DNA of 64,000 nt from Manis javanica (GCF_040802235.1 NC_133170.1:48617501-48681500); one strand, 5' to 3'; shown: positions 22,799 through 33,537, counted from the first letter of the stretch. Notes: generated from the sequence alone by a model not told the origin. Numbers and translations: made by a program.

Positions 22799-23013
22799 TT
22801 GGCCAGCAAGCCATAGTCTATGGGCTGCCTGTTCTCATAAATAACGTTTCATTGAAATATATCCATGCCCACTCAGTTATGGATTGCAGCTGCTTTTTTT
22901 TGCACAAGAAGTTGGTGCAAAAGCAGAGTTGAGTAATTATGATAGAGACTGTGTGACCTGCAATCTAAAATATTTAATTTCTGACCCTTCACAGAAGACC
23001 TTTTCCAACCTTA
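22799..23013 (+). mobile_element. Ancient mammalian interspersed repeat, copy 1 of 3 (probable hAT-type MER)
   Basis: Shares a frame of phrases with 28921-29132 and 53489-53698: a GGCAAACTA-like start, GGGCC or GGGCT, TTGTAAATAAAGTTT-like text, CATGCCCACT, GACCTGCAATCTAAAATAT and CCCTTCACAGAA. It is common in placental genomes; I am not certain of the Repbase name. Confidence 0.6.
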
Positions 23014-23022
23014 TGCCTAGAA

Positions 23023-23182
23023 CAATGGTTCTCAAATTTTAGCTGCATCAGAATTATCCAGAGGGCTTATTAGAACCCAGATCTTCTGATTGAATAGGTC
23101 CTGGTTGGGACCTGGAGAATCTGTATTTCTGTTTCCCAGTGATGCCACGGCTGGTTCAGGGGCACTGCTTTGAGGACCACTG
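23023..23182 (+). mobile_element. MER20 hAT-Charlie DNA transposon fossil
   Basis: About 160 bp with terminal inverted repeats CAATGGTTCTCAAA and, in reverse, CAGTGGTCCTCAAA (12 of 14). The body matches MER20 (CATCAGAATTATCCAGAGGG, GAATCTGTATTTCTG). Flanking 8-mers GCCTAGAA and GTCTAAAG may be a decayed TSD. MER20 copies elsewhere serve as decidual enhancers; no such role is shown here. Confidence 0.8.
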
Positions 23183-24932
23183 GTCTAAAGGAGCTCTCTG
23201 ACTTTTTGAAAAATCATATGCAAGGATTGTGTTTACAAAATAAATTTTAAATGTTTTGAAGTATAAGCTCAGAACCTCGCATGTAGATTGGGTCTAAAAT
23301 AAATATAAAAACAATCCCAGTGAATTAAATGTGATGAGAAATTACTGGATTGTAATTTTTTTAACTTTTTAATGAAACAACAACATTAACAAATTACACT
23401 GGAGAAAATATATTGTTTCATTAATAATAAAACCTCAAAGATCCAGTCTGTTAATGATTCCCAAGACCCTGACACTGCCTGGGTACACTCCATCCACGTA
23501 GTTACTGTTAGAACTACCACATGACATCTCACGACTTAGCAAAGGCAGACTGCATAATATCATCTATGCATGCAGTATTTAAAAATCCTTTCTTATTTTC
23601 TCTTCTAAAATACTTTCAGCATGTTTTTCATTTATTATCTTCTTGCAAAACACTTGCTTTCTGGACAACACAGTTTAAGAAACTTGATTTAAAGCCTACT
23701 CCTCTTCCCTTGAGCCCTTTCACAGATGATGAAACGGATGCGCAGGGAATCTCATGGGTTGTAGATCCATGACCTCTTGACCTGGTCTACACTGCCTTCC
23801 CCTCTTCCACCCAGCTCCTGTTTGCTTTGCTTCAGGTGGTGAAGGGAAGAACCCCCCATGAGCTCAAACTCAAATCAGGCATGAAGAAAAGAGCACTGCT
23901 AATATTAGTGACTATCTTTTTTTCTAAAAGCCTGGAACAAAGGAAATTCTCTGCTTCCAGGAATAGCCTTAATCAGTCACATATGTGAACATGGACCCAG
24001 CAATTTTCCACCAACATAACAGGATTTTCCCAACACATTGATTTTTTTTTCCTTTTGCCATTATCACTGTAAGTAGTTTTCTTTTTTTTTTTTAAAGATC
24101 CTACACATGATACCAGACTTTTCAACCAGGCAGGCAGGATGCTGAAAATTTGCTGTGTTTGAAAGCCAAGAGGAACAGAGGATTATTGAGAGTAGAAATA
24201 GTCCCTTGTTGGTAAAAAAAAAAAAAAAAAACCGCAAACAAACAGCTTTAAAAATCTAAGAATTGTGCCCTGCGGGGTGGGTTTGCTGAACTGTCAGCTC
24301 CACCAGTTAATGAGGTAGTTTGCCTAATGGAGATAGAAAAGGCCGTGTATAACAATGCTCGGCTTGGTGTGTGTGATTTAAAAATCAAATTGAGTGGAAA
24401 TGCCACAAATACTAAATGGTATTGTTTTATTTTCTAATTAATTTGCTACAAACCACAAAATAAAAGTGTTAAATACGTTAGATGGTGTGTGATTTTTGGA
24501 CGAGAAAGCACTGAAAGCATTCACCTCTCAAGTCTATTTACTTCCTTTTCATCAGAGAAGCAAGTTGTGGTTTGAAAGTGTGAAAAGGACATTGCTATTT
24601 GGGGCGGGACATCATGTGGGAAGTGTGTTACACAAGCCATCCAGGAATGTAATCTCCTTTGTAAGGTTCAGTGAAATTCTAGGGAACCCAGGACCATATG
24701 GTCTCACTGTTGATGATGTTCGTTTTTAATATTAATAGGCCAGGGATTCAAGGCCCTGGGGAGAGTGTCATCTTCATGAGAACAGCCACTCACACCGCAA
24801 CTGCCCATGAATGCTTTCCTCCTTTGGATACAACTAGACGATGCAGACGCTCATGCACACCGGTGCCGCGGGGCAGAGGGGGAAGAGCAGAGATGGTAGG
24901 AAAGGCAGATCTAGGTCCAAAGGCTGGCTTGG
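23183..24932. other. Intronic or flanking sequence without gene
   Basis: No exon recognised. It contains an 18-A run at 24214-24231 and, at about 24240-24480, a unique block with a TAATTAAT core (24435-24442) that may be conserved noncoding DNA. Confidence 0.5.
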
Positions 24933-25085
24933 CCACAGGCTGACTCGGTGACATTTAAACTCCCTGAGACTTAGGTTTCTCACCTGGAAAATAAGGGCAA
25001 TACTAGATGCCCTCCAGGACTATTCCTAGAGCTAAAGCTGAGCGCTCAGAAGTGAGGTGCCTGACCCAGGGTAAACAAATAAATG
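24933..25085 (+). mobile_element. MIR SINE fragment
   Basis: Has the MIR core order: CTGACTCGGTGACATTTAAA, CCTGAGACTTAGGTTTCTCA, then AAAATAAGGGCAAT. Confidence 0.65.
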
Positions 25086-25369
25086 GGAGTTGTCATTGAT
25101 GGGAACATTTCAGGGTTTATAATAATCAAACTGGCTAACTTACACAAACTGAGAAATCAGTTAAGTCTTAATAAGTCTTTGTTCTCAAATTGACCCAAAT
25201 CCCACCTTTTCTTCTTTATTTCCATGACCAAAGTTTTAGTCCTAATATTCTTTTCCCAGGACTATGTGATGAATTCTCCTCCCTGCCCGGACCCCAAAGC
25301 CTTTTTCCATTCCAGCAAGCTTAGTCTCAGAAGCATATCATTTGATGAGACAACACATAATAGCAAACA

Positions 25370-25600
25370 CTTACCTAGCGTTTACACTGCACTAGGTGCT
25401 CTTCTTCCCCTGGCCTCACAACAGCCCTCTGAATTAAATCCAATTTTTCTGCTTTTATTAAAAAATAAATAAAACCTGTCATATTGAGAAGTAAGGTAAT
25501 TGTCTAAGGGGTGGAGCCATGATTTGAACCTATAGAGCCTGGCTCTAGAATCCTGCTCTTGGCAGCTACTCCATGTTGGCCTTGAGATACTCTTCTGGTT
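25370..25600 (-). mobile_element. MIR SINE fragment
   Basis: Reverse MIR order: CACTTACCTAGCGTTTACAC, CTCACAACAGCCCTCTGAAT, then GGAGCCATGATTTGAACCTA. Confidence 0.7.
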
Positions 25601-25789
25601 TTGTGCCACATGGGTTAACATTCAGGGCTTCCCATCCAGTGGACACCAGAGTTTGGGACTTTTATCTGTGACATCTACAGCCAGCCCACCCTAGAAAGTA
25701 TTTCAGGCTTCTTCCATTCCTAGTCTCAAGGAATGTCCCTGGAGGGTCTTTTGTTGGGCGACAGGGCAATTAAATGTCCTTAATGACAC

Positions 25790-25870
25790 ACATTAGCATT
25801 GTTCCACACTATGTATCCCTAGTGCCTACAACAGCACCTGGTGCTTAACAGTAAGTAAGGATTTGATTGA
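25790..25870 (+). mobile_element. L2 LINE 3'-end fragment
   Basis: Carries the L2 tail pattern TATCCCTAGTGCCTACAACA, then GCACCTGGTGCTTAACAGTA. Confidence 0.6.
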
Positions 25871-26189
25871 CAGATGGATGATTGAAGAGATGGACCAAAC
25901 CATTGTAGGTACCTGTTGATTCATGAGTGAGGGATGGATGGATGGTGTCCTTACAAGAGAGGTGTCTACTGTTAACAATAAGGAACTGATACAAAATATT
26001 TCACTGATTTTCATGTCTCTTTTCATTATAGTTTTTTCTTACATTTATGTTTATCTTACTGGGTATGCCATTCCAAATGGATGGATTAAAATCCAAAGTT
26101 GTTTGTATATAATATGTAAAATCTTGAAAGCAGGTAGGTTAAGACACCAAACTATCAATTTTCTACAAGAACAGAAGCAAGGAAAAAAA

Positions 26190-26330
26190 ATTTCATTCAT
26201 TCATTCAGTAAATACTATTGAGTATTAAACACCTGTCAGTTATTCTTATAGGAACTTAAAACATAGCCATTAACAAAAAAGAAAAACTGCTCTCCTGATT
26301 GAGGGCATTCTAATCACAGAGAGGGTCAAA
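26190..26330 (-). mobile_element. L2 LINE 3'-end fragment
   Basis: Reverse L2 tail: TTCATTCATTCATTCAGTAA, then GAGTATTAAACACCTGTCAG. Confidence 0.6.
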
Positions 26331-26592
26331 AACTGTCCCACCTGCAGTGAGTTAAGTAACATGGAGAAAACTTAAGCAAGGTGAGGAATATAGGGAATGA
26401 ATGGGTGGAGGGGGGAAGGTTGATATTTAATATCAGATAGTCAGGGTTATTTTGAAATTATGTAGAAGCTCTCTGTTGTATATTCTTCATTTAAGAAAAT
26501 GAAGGTAGTGAGTATAGAGAAAGAAGTGCAAAGTAGGAGACAACGATTAATATTTGAGATTTTTTGCATAATAACTTAAGAAGAAAATATTT

Positions 26593-26626
26593 TTGACTTG
26601 TGTGAGATATACTTTTTTTCTTATAG
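26593..26626 (+). promoter_or_regulatory. RARB: Predicted branch point, polypyrimidine tract and 3' splice site of the RARB exon
   Basis: A TTGAC (yUnAy-like) at 26593-26597 lies about 30 nt before a T-rich tract that ends in TTATAG at 26626. This is the best acceptor upstream of the RARB ATG and would leave a 285-nt 5'UTR in this exon. If a promoter sits here instead, the transcript would start inside or upstream of it; I see no TATA box or CpG island to favour that. Confidence 0.6.
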
Positions 26627-27089
26627 GATTAGCAGCTCTGGACTTTTAAAGTGATGGATTTCCCAGCCTTACACTGAGAAGCTGAACAACAACAACAAAA
26701 AGGCATCCTTTCTGGAATCAGCATAGCAAAATGAGAGGTGCAGAAACCACGCTGGGGAAAAGCAAGGTCGTCTGTTGAACTGTCTTGCCTTTGGCCCAGA
26801 ACTCAGCTCAGACTCAACTCTGGCCCTGAATTTACCTTCCACACTTTGGTTCAAGGCCTGGAGTGATGTGTCCCCACCCCAGAGCACCTTTCATTCTGTG
26901 AGGCCCGAACCATGACCACCAGTAGCCACGCATGTCCCGTCCCAGCAGTGAATGGACACATGACTCACTATCCAGCTGCACCCTACCCATTGCTCTTCCC
27001 ACCGGTCATCGGAGGACTTTCCCTGCCTCCCCTCCATGGCCTGCACGGTCACCCCCCTCCGAGTGGATGCAGCACACCGTCGCCTGCGA
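26627..27089 (+). CDS. RARB: RARB exon encoding the beta1/beta3 isoform N-terminus (5'UTR 26627-26911, coding 26912-27089)
   Basis: Retinoic acid receptor beta is a nuclear, ligand-activated transcription factor that binds DNA as an RXR heterodimer. This exon gives the isoform-specific A region (part of AF-1), not the DNA- or ligand-binding domains. The 59 encoded residues start MTTSSHACPV and end SGCSTPSPA, with proline-rich stretches near residues 21-32 and 39-50. They match the RARB beta1/beta3 N-terminus I know. From memory, human has Gly5 and Thr22 where this has Ser5 and Ala22. The ATG has A at -3. The exon ends in phase 1 (a single A) before GTAAGT; A plus CC restores the Thr that follows in the family. 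The 3' splice site at 26625-26626 is inferred from a pyrimidine tract ending TTATAG and a branch-like TTGAC at 26593-26597. RARB isoforms come from two promoters; this exon belongs to transcripts of the upstream one. Identity is firm; the 5' boundary is less certain. Confidence 0.93.
26654..26677 (+). promoter_or_regulatory. Upstream ORF 1 in the RARB 5'UTR (7 codons)
   Basis: ATG to TGA, encoding MDFPALH, 27 nt after the predicted exon start. It lies wholly upstream of the RARB start. Upstream ORFs are known regulators of the RARB beta2 leader; a role here is inference. Confidence 0.5.
26731..26778 (+). promoter_or_regulatory. Upstream ORF 2 in the RARB 5'UTR (15 codons)
   Basis: ATG with A at -3 to TGA, encoding MRGAETTLGKSKVVC. 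It terminates 133 nt before the RARB ATG, leaving room for reinitiation. Confidence 0.5.
26866..26901 (+). promoter_or_regulatory. Upstream ORF 3 in the RARB 5'UTR (11 codons)
   Basis: ATG to TGA, encoding MCPHPRAPFIL, ending 10 nt before the RARB ATG. The close spacing would disfavour efficient reinitiation, so this uORF is the one most likely to lower RARB translation if it is used. Confidence 0.5.
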
Positions 27090-27096
27090 GTAAGTA
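27090..27096 (+). promoter_or_regulatory. RARB: 5' splice site of the RARB beta1/beta3 exon
   Basis: GTAAGTA follows the phase-1 exon end, a near-ideal U1 match. Reading through it adds non-family sequence that continues to a stop ending at 27214, so the family-specific protein match ends exactly at this donor. Confidence 0.9.
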
Positions 27097-27752
27097 CCCC
27101 TGGAATTTGATCTCTTTGCTCTTGCTTGATTGGCTTAATGGACCTGCAAACACAGGACAGTTCCTACCCAGGGTGAGTTTTCATTTTGTCAAGCGTTGGT
27201 TTCTCTTGGTCTAGAATTGTACCTTTAGTTCTCTCAGCAGAAATATAATTTGAGATCTGCTACATGGTGAATTTGGGAATTTAGTTCATTCAAAACCACA
27301 TCGGTATTTTGTTCTATTTCATAAAATATAAGCCCGGAAAGCAGTCAACAGATGTAACCAATATACCTGAACAAACCGGCTAGTTGGTAAGTAATATGAA
27401 CAGTGCCTTAGGCAATGACACTATAAAAATCATTAAGGTAATCCTGGATTTAACATCACTTTTGGTGGTGCTGTCTCCTTTGGACCTCTTCCCCATTTCC
27501 TGGGTGCAGATAGTATCTGAAATTATTCCAACTTCACAGGGACCTTTGCTACCCATTCAAACAACATAACTTTTTCCATGTCCTTGGCCACTTTTGATTC
27601 TGTGCTGTTTCTTACCTCTGATCATCTCTAAAATGTTCTGTATCAAGTGTTATAAAGTAGTAAGAATTCCTCAAGACAAATAATAATTTACTCATAGAAA
27701 GCATCCCTATTATGTGATTTCTTTTCTTTTCTTTTAATTCTGCCTGTTTCAG

Positions 27753-27797
27753 GACAAATTTTGGTAGCTAGTGAGCTCTTCCACCTTTCAAAAACAG
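27753..27797 (+). other. Possible cryptic exon (45 nt) with a strong acceptor
   Basis: A long pyrimidine tract (27720-27750) ends in TTTCAG, a good 3' splice site. After a phase-1 join from the RARB exon it reads open as RQILVASELFHLSKT up to CAG/GTCACC, a weak donor. Length is a multiple of three. It is not the 81-nt length expected for the beta3 exon. Chance is the likelier explanation. Confidence 0.2.
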
Positions 27798-28009
27798 GTC
27801 ACCTGGTCTGGCCCCTGGAGGTGGAACGGCGCGTGGTCCACCCCTGCCGCACGGGGCTGCCCACCACTTCTCTGCGTTCTTTCAGTTCCCCGGACGTCCT
27901 CAGAGCCCCTCCTCATGATGATTGCATGTTCTGCTGCTCTTAAAGGAATCCCTTCAAGTCCTGACTCGGTACTTAGAAGCTTTTCTTTTTAAAGACTGCT
28001 TTAATTTTT

Positions 28010-28130
28010 CTGTAGTGTGGCCTTTATGCCTTACCTTCTCCCTCCTACTACAGTCCGAGTTCACTGGAAGCAAGGAGCTTGCTCCAACTAACTGGGACCC
28101 TCTAGCAAACGGCACAGTGCCTTCAAAAAT
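28010..28130 (+). mobile_element. L2 LINE 3'-end fragment
   Basis: TACCTTCTCCCTCCTACTAC, then GTTCACTGGAAGCAAGGAGC and ACGGCACAGTGCCTTC follow the L2 3' pattern. Confidence 0.5.
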
Positions 28131-28142
28131 AGTAGGCTGATT

Positions 28143-28180
28143 GGATAGATGGATGGGTGGATGACCAGACGGATGGACAG
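28143..28180. repeat. (GGAT)n-like microsatellite
   Basis: GGATAGATGGATGGGTGGATGA and continuing interrupted GGAT units. Confidence 0.8.
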
Positions 28181-28920
28181 GCTTTCAGGGCAGGGTTGCT
28201 GATTACAATTGCAGCGTTATCACACTGGTTATATACTGACTTGTTTTCCTCCCTGGTATGATTATAATTCCTCCCTTCCGTGTTTTGAATTTCTGGCCAG
28301 GGCATGTGACCAATAAAGTCTTTTCAGTTGCTTAATAACATTTTCCCAGGCTTCTGAAGTTCAAATTGAAAGTAGATGAAGCCAAACTAGCTTCTTGGGT
28401 ATCAGAGGATATAGAAAGAATACCTGTATTCAGAATGTCTTCCTGACCCAGGTGCCAATTAAAACCCCCCTATCCACCCAACATGCAAATGATATAATGG
28501 AGTGACTTTCAGCTAACACAAGAAGGAGTCTGATTAAATGATTGTTAAAACTATTAAAATTTCACCCAAAAGCCTCGGTATCTAATTCCATTGCTCAGCT
28601 TGATGGGCAGCACATTCTAATACATTTCTTTACGTAAATCAGAAGTATATTGTGTAGATGTAGGCAAGGAGTTAAAGCATGAGTATTATTCCCATATTGA
28701 GTGATCTAATCTTGCAGATGGGGAACTCAAAAGCGGCTGCAGCCCCTAGGTACCCACCAGCAAATTCCAGTAACGTTGGGCTTCTTTGACTGCTGATTTT
28801 AAGGAAAATAACATAGTAAATGGAGGGGTGAGGGACATCCCCAAACCCTTGAACAGGCTTTCAATATACAAACCTCTCACCCATCTGCTTGCACATATTT
28901 GTAGGTCTAACAATTCTGTA
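28181..28920. other. Intron, nothing recognised
   Basis: Unique-looking sequence with no coding, RNA or repeat signature I can name. Confidence 0.5.
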
Positions 28921-29132
28921 GAGCAGTGCTTGGCAAACTAGAGCCTGTAGGCCAAATCCGACCTGCCACCTGTTTTTGTAAATAAAGTTTTATTGGAACA
29001 CAGACACACTCATTCATATGTTTATATATTTTCTATGGCTGCTTCTGTACTACAGTGTTAGAGACCATATAGCCCGCAAATTCTAAAATATCTGCTATCT
29101 TGCCCTTCACAGAATAAGTTTTCTGACCTGTG
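28921..29132 (+). mobile_element. Ancient interspersed repeat, copy 2 of 3 (probable hAT-type MER)
   Basis: The best preserved of the three copies: GCTTGGCAAACTAGAGCCTG, CCACCTGTTTTTGTAAATAA, AGTTTTATTGGAACACAGAC, then CCCTTCACAGAATAAGTTTT. Confidence 0.7.
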
Positions 29133-30929
29133 ATATGGAGATAAGCAGGGCTAGGAATCAAATCATCCTGAATGTAACCAGACTCTTATGGAACTGGTGA
29201 TGTCAGCTTTCCTAATTCCTTCCCTTCATCTGCATCTCAGTGGCTCAGCCTTGTACCCTGAGTGGGCTGGGCTAGATCATACCTGAGACTCCTTTCACCT
29301 CTAAATGCAAGGCTATTCTTTTCATTTCACAATTGCTAATACAGCCAAGATTCCATCACTACTACATTAAATTAGTAAGGCAACTGCCATTTTTCTAGAT
29401 TAAAATTGGCCAAATATTGGCAATTTCATATAGCTCAACTTTTAGAAGGAGAGGGCTTACACTTTTAAAAAGGGGATAAATAATTGATTACAGTTTATCC
29501 TGAGGGCCTTGGGAAGAGGGTACTGCACAGCAGGACCTTTGAAGGTGGCTGAAAACTCTCAAGGGGGCAGAAAAAGGATGAGGCCCAGAAAGTCCAGGTG
29601 GAAACCTCAAACTGACTTCATTCACCCCCTGGATAATACCTTGCCTGATTACTTTTTGCTACAAAGCCCATGGAAGCCACTCAGATGATGCTCATTGAAA
29701 AAAGCCACTATTAACATGCCGCCTGTTAGTTGGCCCTTGAGTAGGGAGTTGTCTTGGTACAGCCTCTGGTGTAGAAAGACCAGGAACATGGGTAAGATCT
29801 TAAAGTTCCACACAGACTTCCCCTTGACTAAGATTAAACTTAAAGTTTTATTCATGTACTGAGAATAGTTAGGTTGGTAGCTGAATTCTATAAAGTCTCC
29901 ATCACCAGCAAACCCATGCTTAGGTAGAAAAGCTGGCTGATTTGGAATGCAAAGAGAACATGTGGGGGATGACTTCACAAAGAGGGTCATGTCATTGAAC
30001 AAGGGGATTTGCTGATGTTTATTTCATAATCTCTGCATGTCTAGATTCTGAAGTTCAGCCAGAAAGAATAAATTCTCCTGCCCCCGTAATAAGGTTCTTT
30101 CAGCACTATGTAATTATAAAGGCTCAATAAACTTCTACCTCAAAAGAAAGAACAATTTCCATAGCAGCTACTGATGTTACACCCACTCTTTCCTCTATTC
30201 CTTTCTGATTCTCTGGTTAGCCTGTTCTCCTAGACCAGAACCTGAACTCTGCATACGAACCTGTCTTCCTATCATACACATGTCCCCATTCCTATATCTA
30301 AAGATGTACTTGACCCAGCTTCTCATTTACAATCATTTCACCTCTCTGGATTTCTTTTCTATCAACTGTAAAAGATTTTTATTTAACAAATAGTCTTTTA
30401 TAATAATCATATTCAAATCTTTTAAGGATAAACATGGGGTATAAATCAGAAAGAAAAGTTGTATAAAGGGATAAAATCAGATCATCCCCAAAGCCTTTTT
30501 TAATCCCAGCAGATAATGATTCTATATATGATAGCTCAGGTTTTCTCTGGGTCTCCATGCCATTTTCAGGCCAACACCCCATCTTTCCCTCGTTTGCGCT
30601 GGAGTAGACCTGTTTTTCTGCAGCATGGAGTACTTAACTGTCAGCATGACCATTTGTGACCTTTCACAATTCAAGGGGAAAGAGAAATTCTGCTCTCTAG
30701 AACTTTCTAACTTAGAGGAAAGTAAATGTTTGCAGTGAAGAAGTGAGCTTTAAGCATCTTCTGTGTGTGCATATCCTTCTCTTTGCATTCTGACTTAATT
30801 TTTACATCATGGAGATTCTCTAAGCTTAGAAATTAGGAAACATCTAAGAAAAGGAAATTAAAATAATAAGAAAAAATATGTATTGAGCACCTTGTGTATA
30901 AGCTGCTGAATATTTAATGTATGTCATTC
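29133..30929. other. Intron, nothing recognised
   Basis: Open frames such as the minus-strand one at 29649-30002 have no recognisable domain or splice support. 30050-30150 has an AATAAA-bearing stretch that could be a decayed LTR end. Confidence 0.45.
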
Positions 30930-31110
30930 TTAGTTTTTTAATAGCTTTCTATTCTAATATTATTGCCAAGCCATTAGCACAGTCCCATTTCACAGATGCA
31001 GACCATGAGGCTTAGAGAAAGTAAACAGCTCACACAGATAGTTAATGTTGCAGCCAAAACCTAAGCCCAAGTCTTGGGGCCTCTAAGTGCATGTCTTTTC
31101 CAATATGTTG
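30930..31110 (-). mobile_element. MIR SINE fragment
   Basis: Reverse MIR core: CCCATTTCACAGATGCAGAC, then GAGGCTTAGAGAAAGTAAAC and CACACAGATAGTTAATG. Confidence 0.75.
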
Positions 31111-31944
31111 GGTCACAAACCAACTTAACCCCTTAGATAATCCCAGGGCTCCACCACGGGCATCTCTTTCCCATAATGCTTCAGGGAGTTGTTGGAGATG
31201 AAAGACATTTAAAGGACCTCACAACCTCTCACCAACTACTGTGGAAGTAGCTATCGTTTTTCATTGGAATGGGGAGACAAGGGTAGAGTCGATTGTTAGG
31301 GGGTCACTGCAGATGCCTCTGCTCAGCTCTGACCTGTGGGCAGAGAGCTCGTCATCTCCAGGCAAGCAAGACTTCCAACAGGAGGAAAGCCTGATATGCT
31401 ATGCGAGGAAACACTCAAAATTTAATGTTCCAGAGCTGTCTGTGAAAGTTGGACAACTGTCCGTCTGTCTCTCTTTATGATCCTTTCATGAATGCGTGGT
31501 CTGTTTTATTGCCACACATGTGTGTTTTTATAGGTTGTTGTAAACTGGAAAATATTAAGAGTTTTGGCTTCAGAGCCTCCCTCAGAATGATCTCAGTTTA
31601 ACTCCAGCATCTTAAAATGAGAGCTCTTTTCCCCTACTTCTTAAATGACCAGAAAATACTGTCTTGTCAAAATCACAAAATAGGGTATTTGCTTAAAAAA
31701 ATCCCAACCTTCTGGAGAGACAGACTGAGAGTCTCACAATTACCAATGGCAGGACATAAAATGAGTCTTATTTCTATATCTTGTCTTAAACTAAGAAAAG
31801 CCTTGTCTACCCAGCTTGTCTAAAGCAGGGTGTGTGGCCAGATTGAAATCCCTTATTGCATGTTCAGGACAACTGGCCCAGAGGCATTAATGCTGTTTTC
31901 AATACATGCAGATTGATGGCAGCTCAAACCAACTTAATAATTCC
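31111..31944. other. Intron, nothing recognised
   Basis: No supported gene or repeat family. Confidence 0.5.
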
Positions 31945-32100
31945 TATCATCCATCACCCTTGGGTCTGCAGTCTTGTCTTTCTGCTGTGAGTTATATTTG
32001 TCCTTCATACACAGTGACCCCACTGGTCAGGGATCACATCTAATCTTAAGATGTCTGGGGCTTAGTACACTGTTGGTAGTTAATGAATGCCAAATAAAAA
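31945..32100 (+). mobile_element. L2 LINE 3'-end fragment
   Basis: GGTCAGGGATCACATCTAAT, then GGGGCTTAGTACACTGTTGG and AATGAATGCCAAATAAA match the L2 tail pattern. Confidence 0.55.
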
Positions 32101-33310
32101 ATAGTATAGTTCATAGAGGTGAGATGTAGTCTTCGCATTTCTAAAGCCAAATTAACATACAATAAAATACAGTCGAAGAAACTTAGGAATTAGAGTAAAC
32201 TAGTTACAAAAATTTTGCCTGTTTTGTCTGTCTTTTGTCATTCGGCCTCTCAGAATTTCTGAGAAGAAGAGACATCAAAGGCTTTTCCCCGAATGTTTGA
32301 GAAGTAGAATTTGTGCCTGTGGCCTGATGGCGCATTTCAGAGGTTGTAGATAGGCCTAGAGCCACATGTGCACCATGTAAGAGTACATTCCTTAAAGGCG
32401 AACAGCTGCTGATTACCTGAACGTCTCTTCCAATGATAAGAGATCCTCTCTGCCCAGCCTTCACAATCTCCCCAGACTCTGGTTGAGTACAACATGTAAC
32501 CCTTTGAATGGTTCTAATGAGGAGCTGGGTTCATTCTGTCTGTCGAACTTTACCCCCAAAGAAATCAAGAGTATGTGAGCATGAATTAGGAACAAAAAGA
32601 TTATTGTTTAATTTCATCAAATTAACCACAGGCCCAAAGGAGAATCTCAACTTTGGAAGTGTGTTCTTGAATAGAAATAGGCTTGCAGTCCACGGAAGCA
32701 GTCATAAAAACAGGAATGAATCTCCCTCTAAGTTACTCCTGCCAACGATGTGTCTTAGGGAGAGCATGTTTAGAAAAATATATACCAAAAAAAGACCAAG
32801 AAGAGAGTAAAGAGAAGTTTAGACTTGATGTTAGATTCCTTAAGATATTCTGCCTATTAGGTAGTTAAACAGACATTTAAAAAGAGCATTTTTGACCTTA
32901 TGAAAATTGAACCTTCTGAATATTGGAATCACCATAATAGCTCTGAGTTGGCTCTGAGATACAAGACCTTCCATGTGTTCCAAATTTCTGTCTGGATGAA
33001 TTCATCAGTCTACATTTCCTGTACATTTCAGATAGGTTATTTTGGTCCTAATGATGACAAACCCATTCAGATGGCCTTGAGTGATAGGAGGTTAACCTCC
33101 ATACAAGTAGATGGACATGAGGACAGGTGGAATTGCCACCAGGTGGCTGCCCTCTGGCCTGTCTTCAGGATGTATCTCAAAGCAACCCCATAGAAACTGG
33201 TGATTTATGCTATGTCACTAAACTGATGCCATTCCTTATTCTGTCTTTGCTTCTCTGTCTTTTCTATTTGGGATCCTTCTGACGTTTGAATGATTTTTGG
33301 TAATTTAAAC
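32101..33310. other. Intron, nothing recognised
   Basis: No exon or named repeat seen. The open frames here are not supported by any family. Confidence 0.5.
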
Positions 33311-33404
33311 AGGAGAAAGAGAAGGGGAAGGAGATGGGGGAGAGAGGGATACAAGGAAGGAAGGAAGGAGAGAGAGAGGCAAAGACAGGAGACAGAGAGA
33401 GACT
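33311..33404. repeat. Purine-rich (GA/GGAA) low-complexity tract
   Basis: Almost entirely A and G on the + strand, including (GGAA)4 and GAGAGAGA runs. Such polypurine tracts can adopt H-DNA; that is inference. Confidence 0.9.
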
Positions 33405-33537
33405 CTAGCTTGTTATTTGAACTCCTCCAACCTACCTCTAAGGACTTGAGGCCACCAGACAGACTGGCCAATGGCCAGATGGTACCATGGGGTCTCTTGC
33501 TTTTTTAACTATGCCATGAGAATTATATGAAAAGTAG

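Larger units (their letters stand above)
1..26626 (+). other. Region upstream of the RARB exon: upstream intron or 5' flank
   Basis: I found no second RARB exon, CpG island or TATA-type promoter here. If the acceptor at 26626 is real, at least the 3' part of this stretch is intron of the upstream-promoter transcripts. The upstream first exon is not identifiable. Confidence 0.5.

Noticed and set aside
27753..27832. RARB beta3-specific exon
   Set aside because: The beta3 insert is 27 residues (81 nt). From this acceptor the nearest GT at a suitable length gives 80 nt, out of frame, and I cannot match the peptide to a known insert.
27761..27943. 60-codon open frame as a small gene
   Set aside because: It starts within the same local GC-rich patch, overlaps another frame of similar length and has no domain or conservation evidence.
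33290..33508. Arg/Glu-rich open frame
   Set aside because: Low-complexity product of the polypurine tract.
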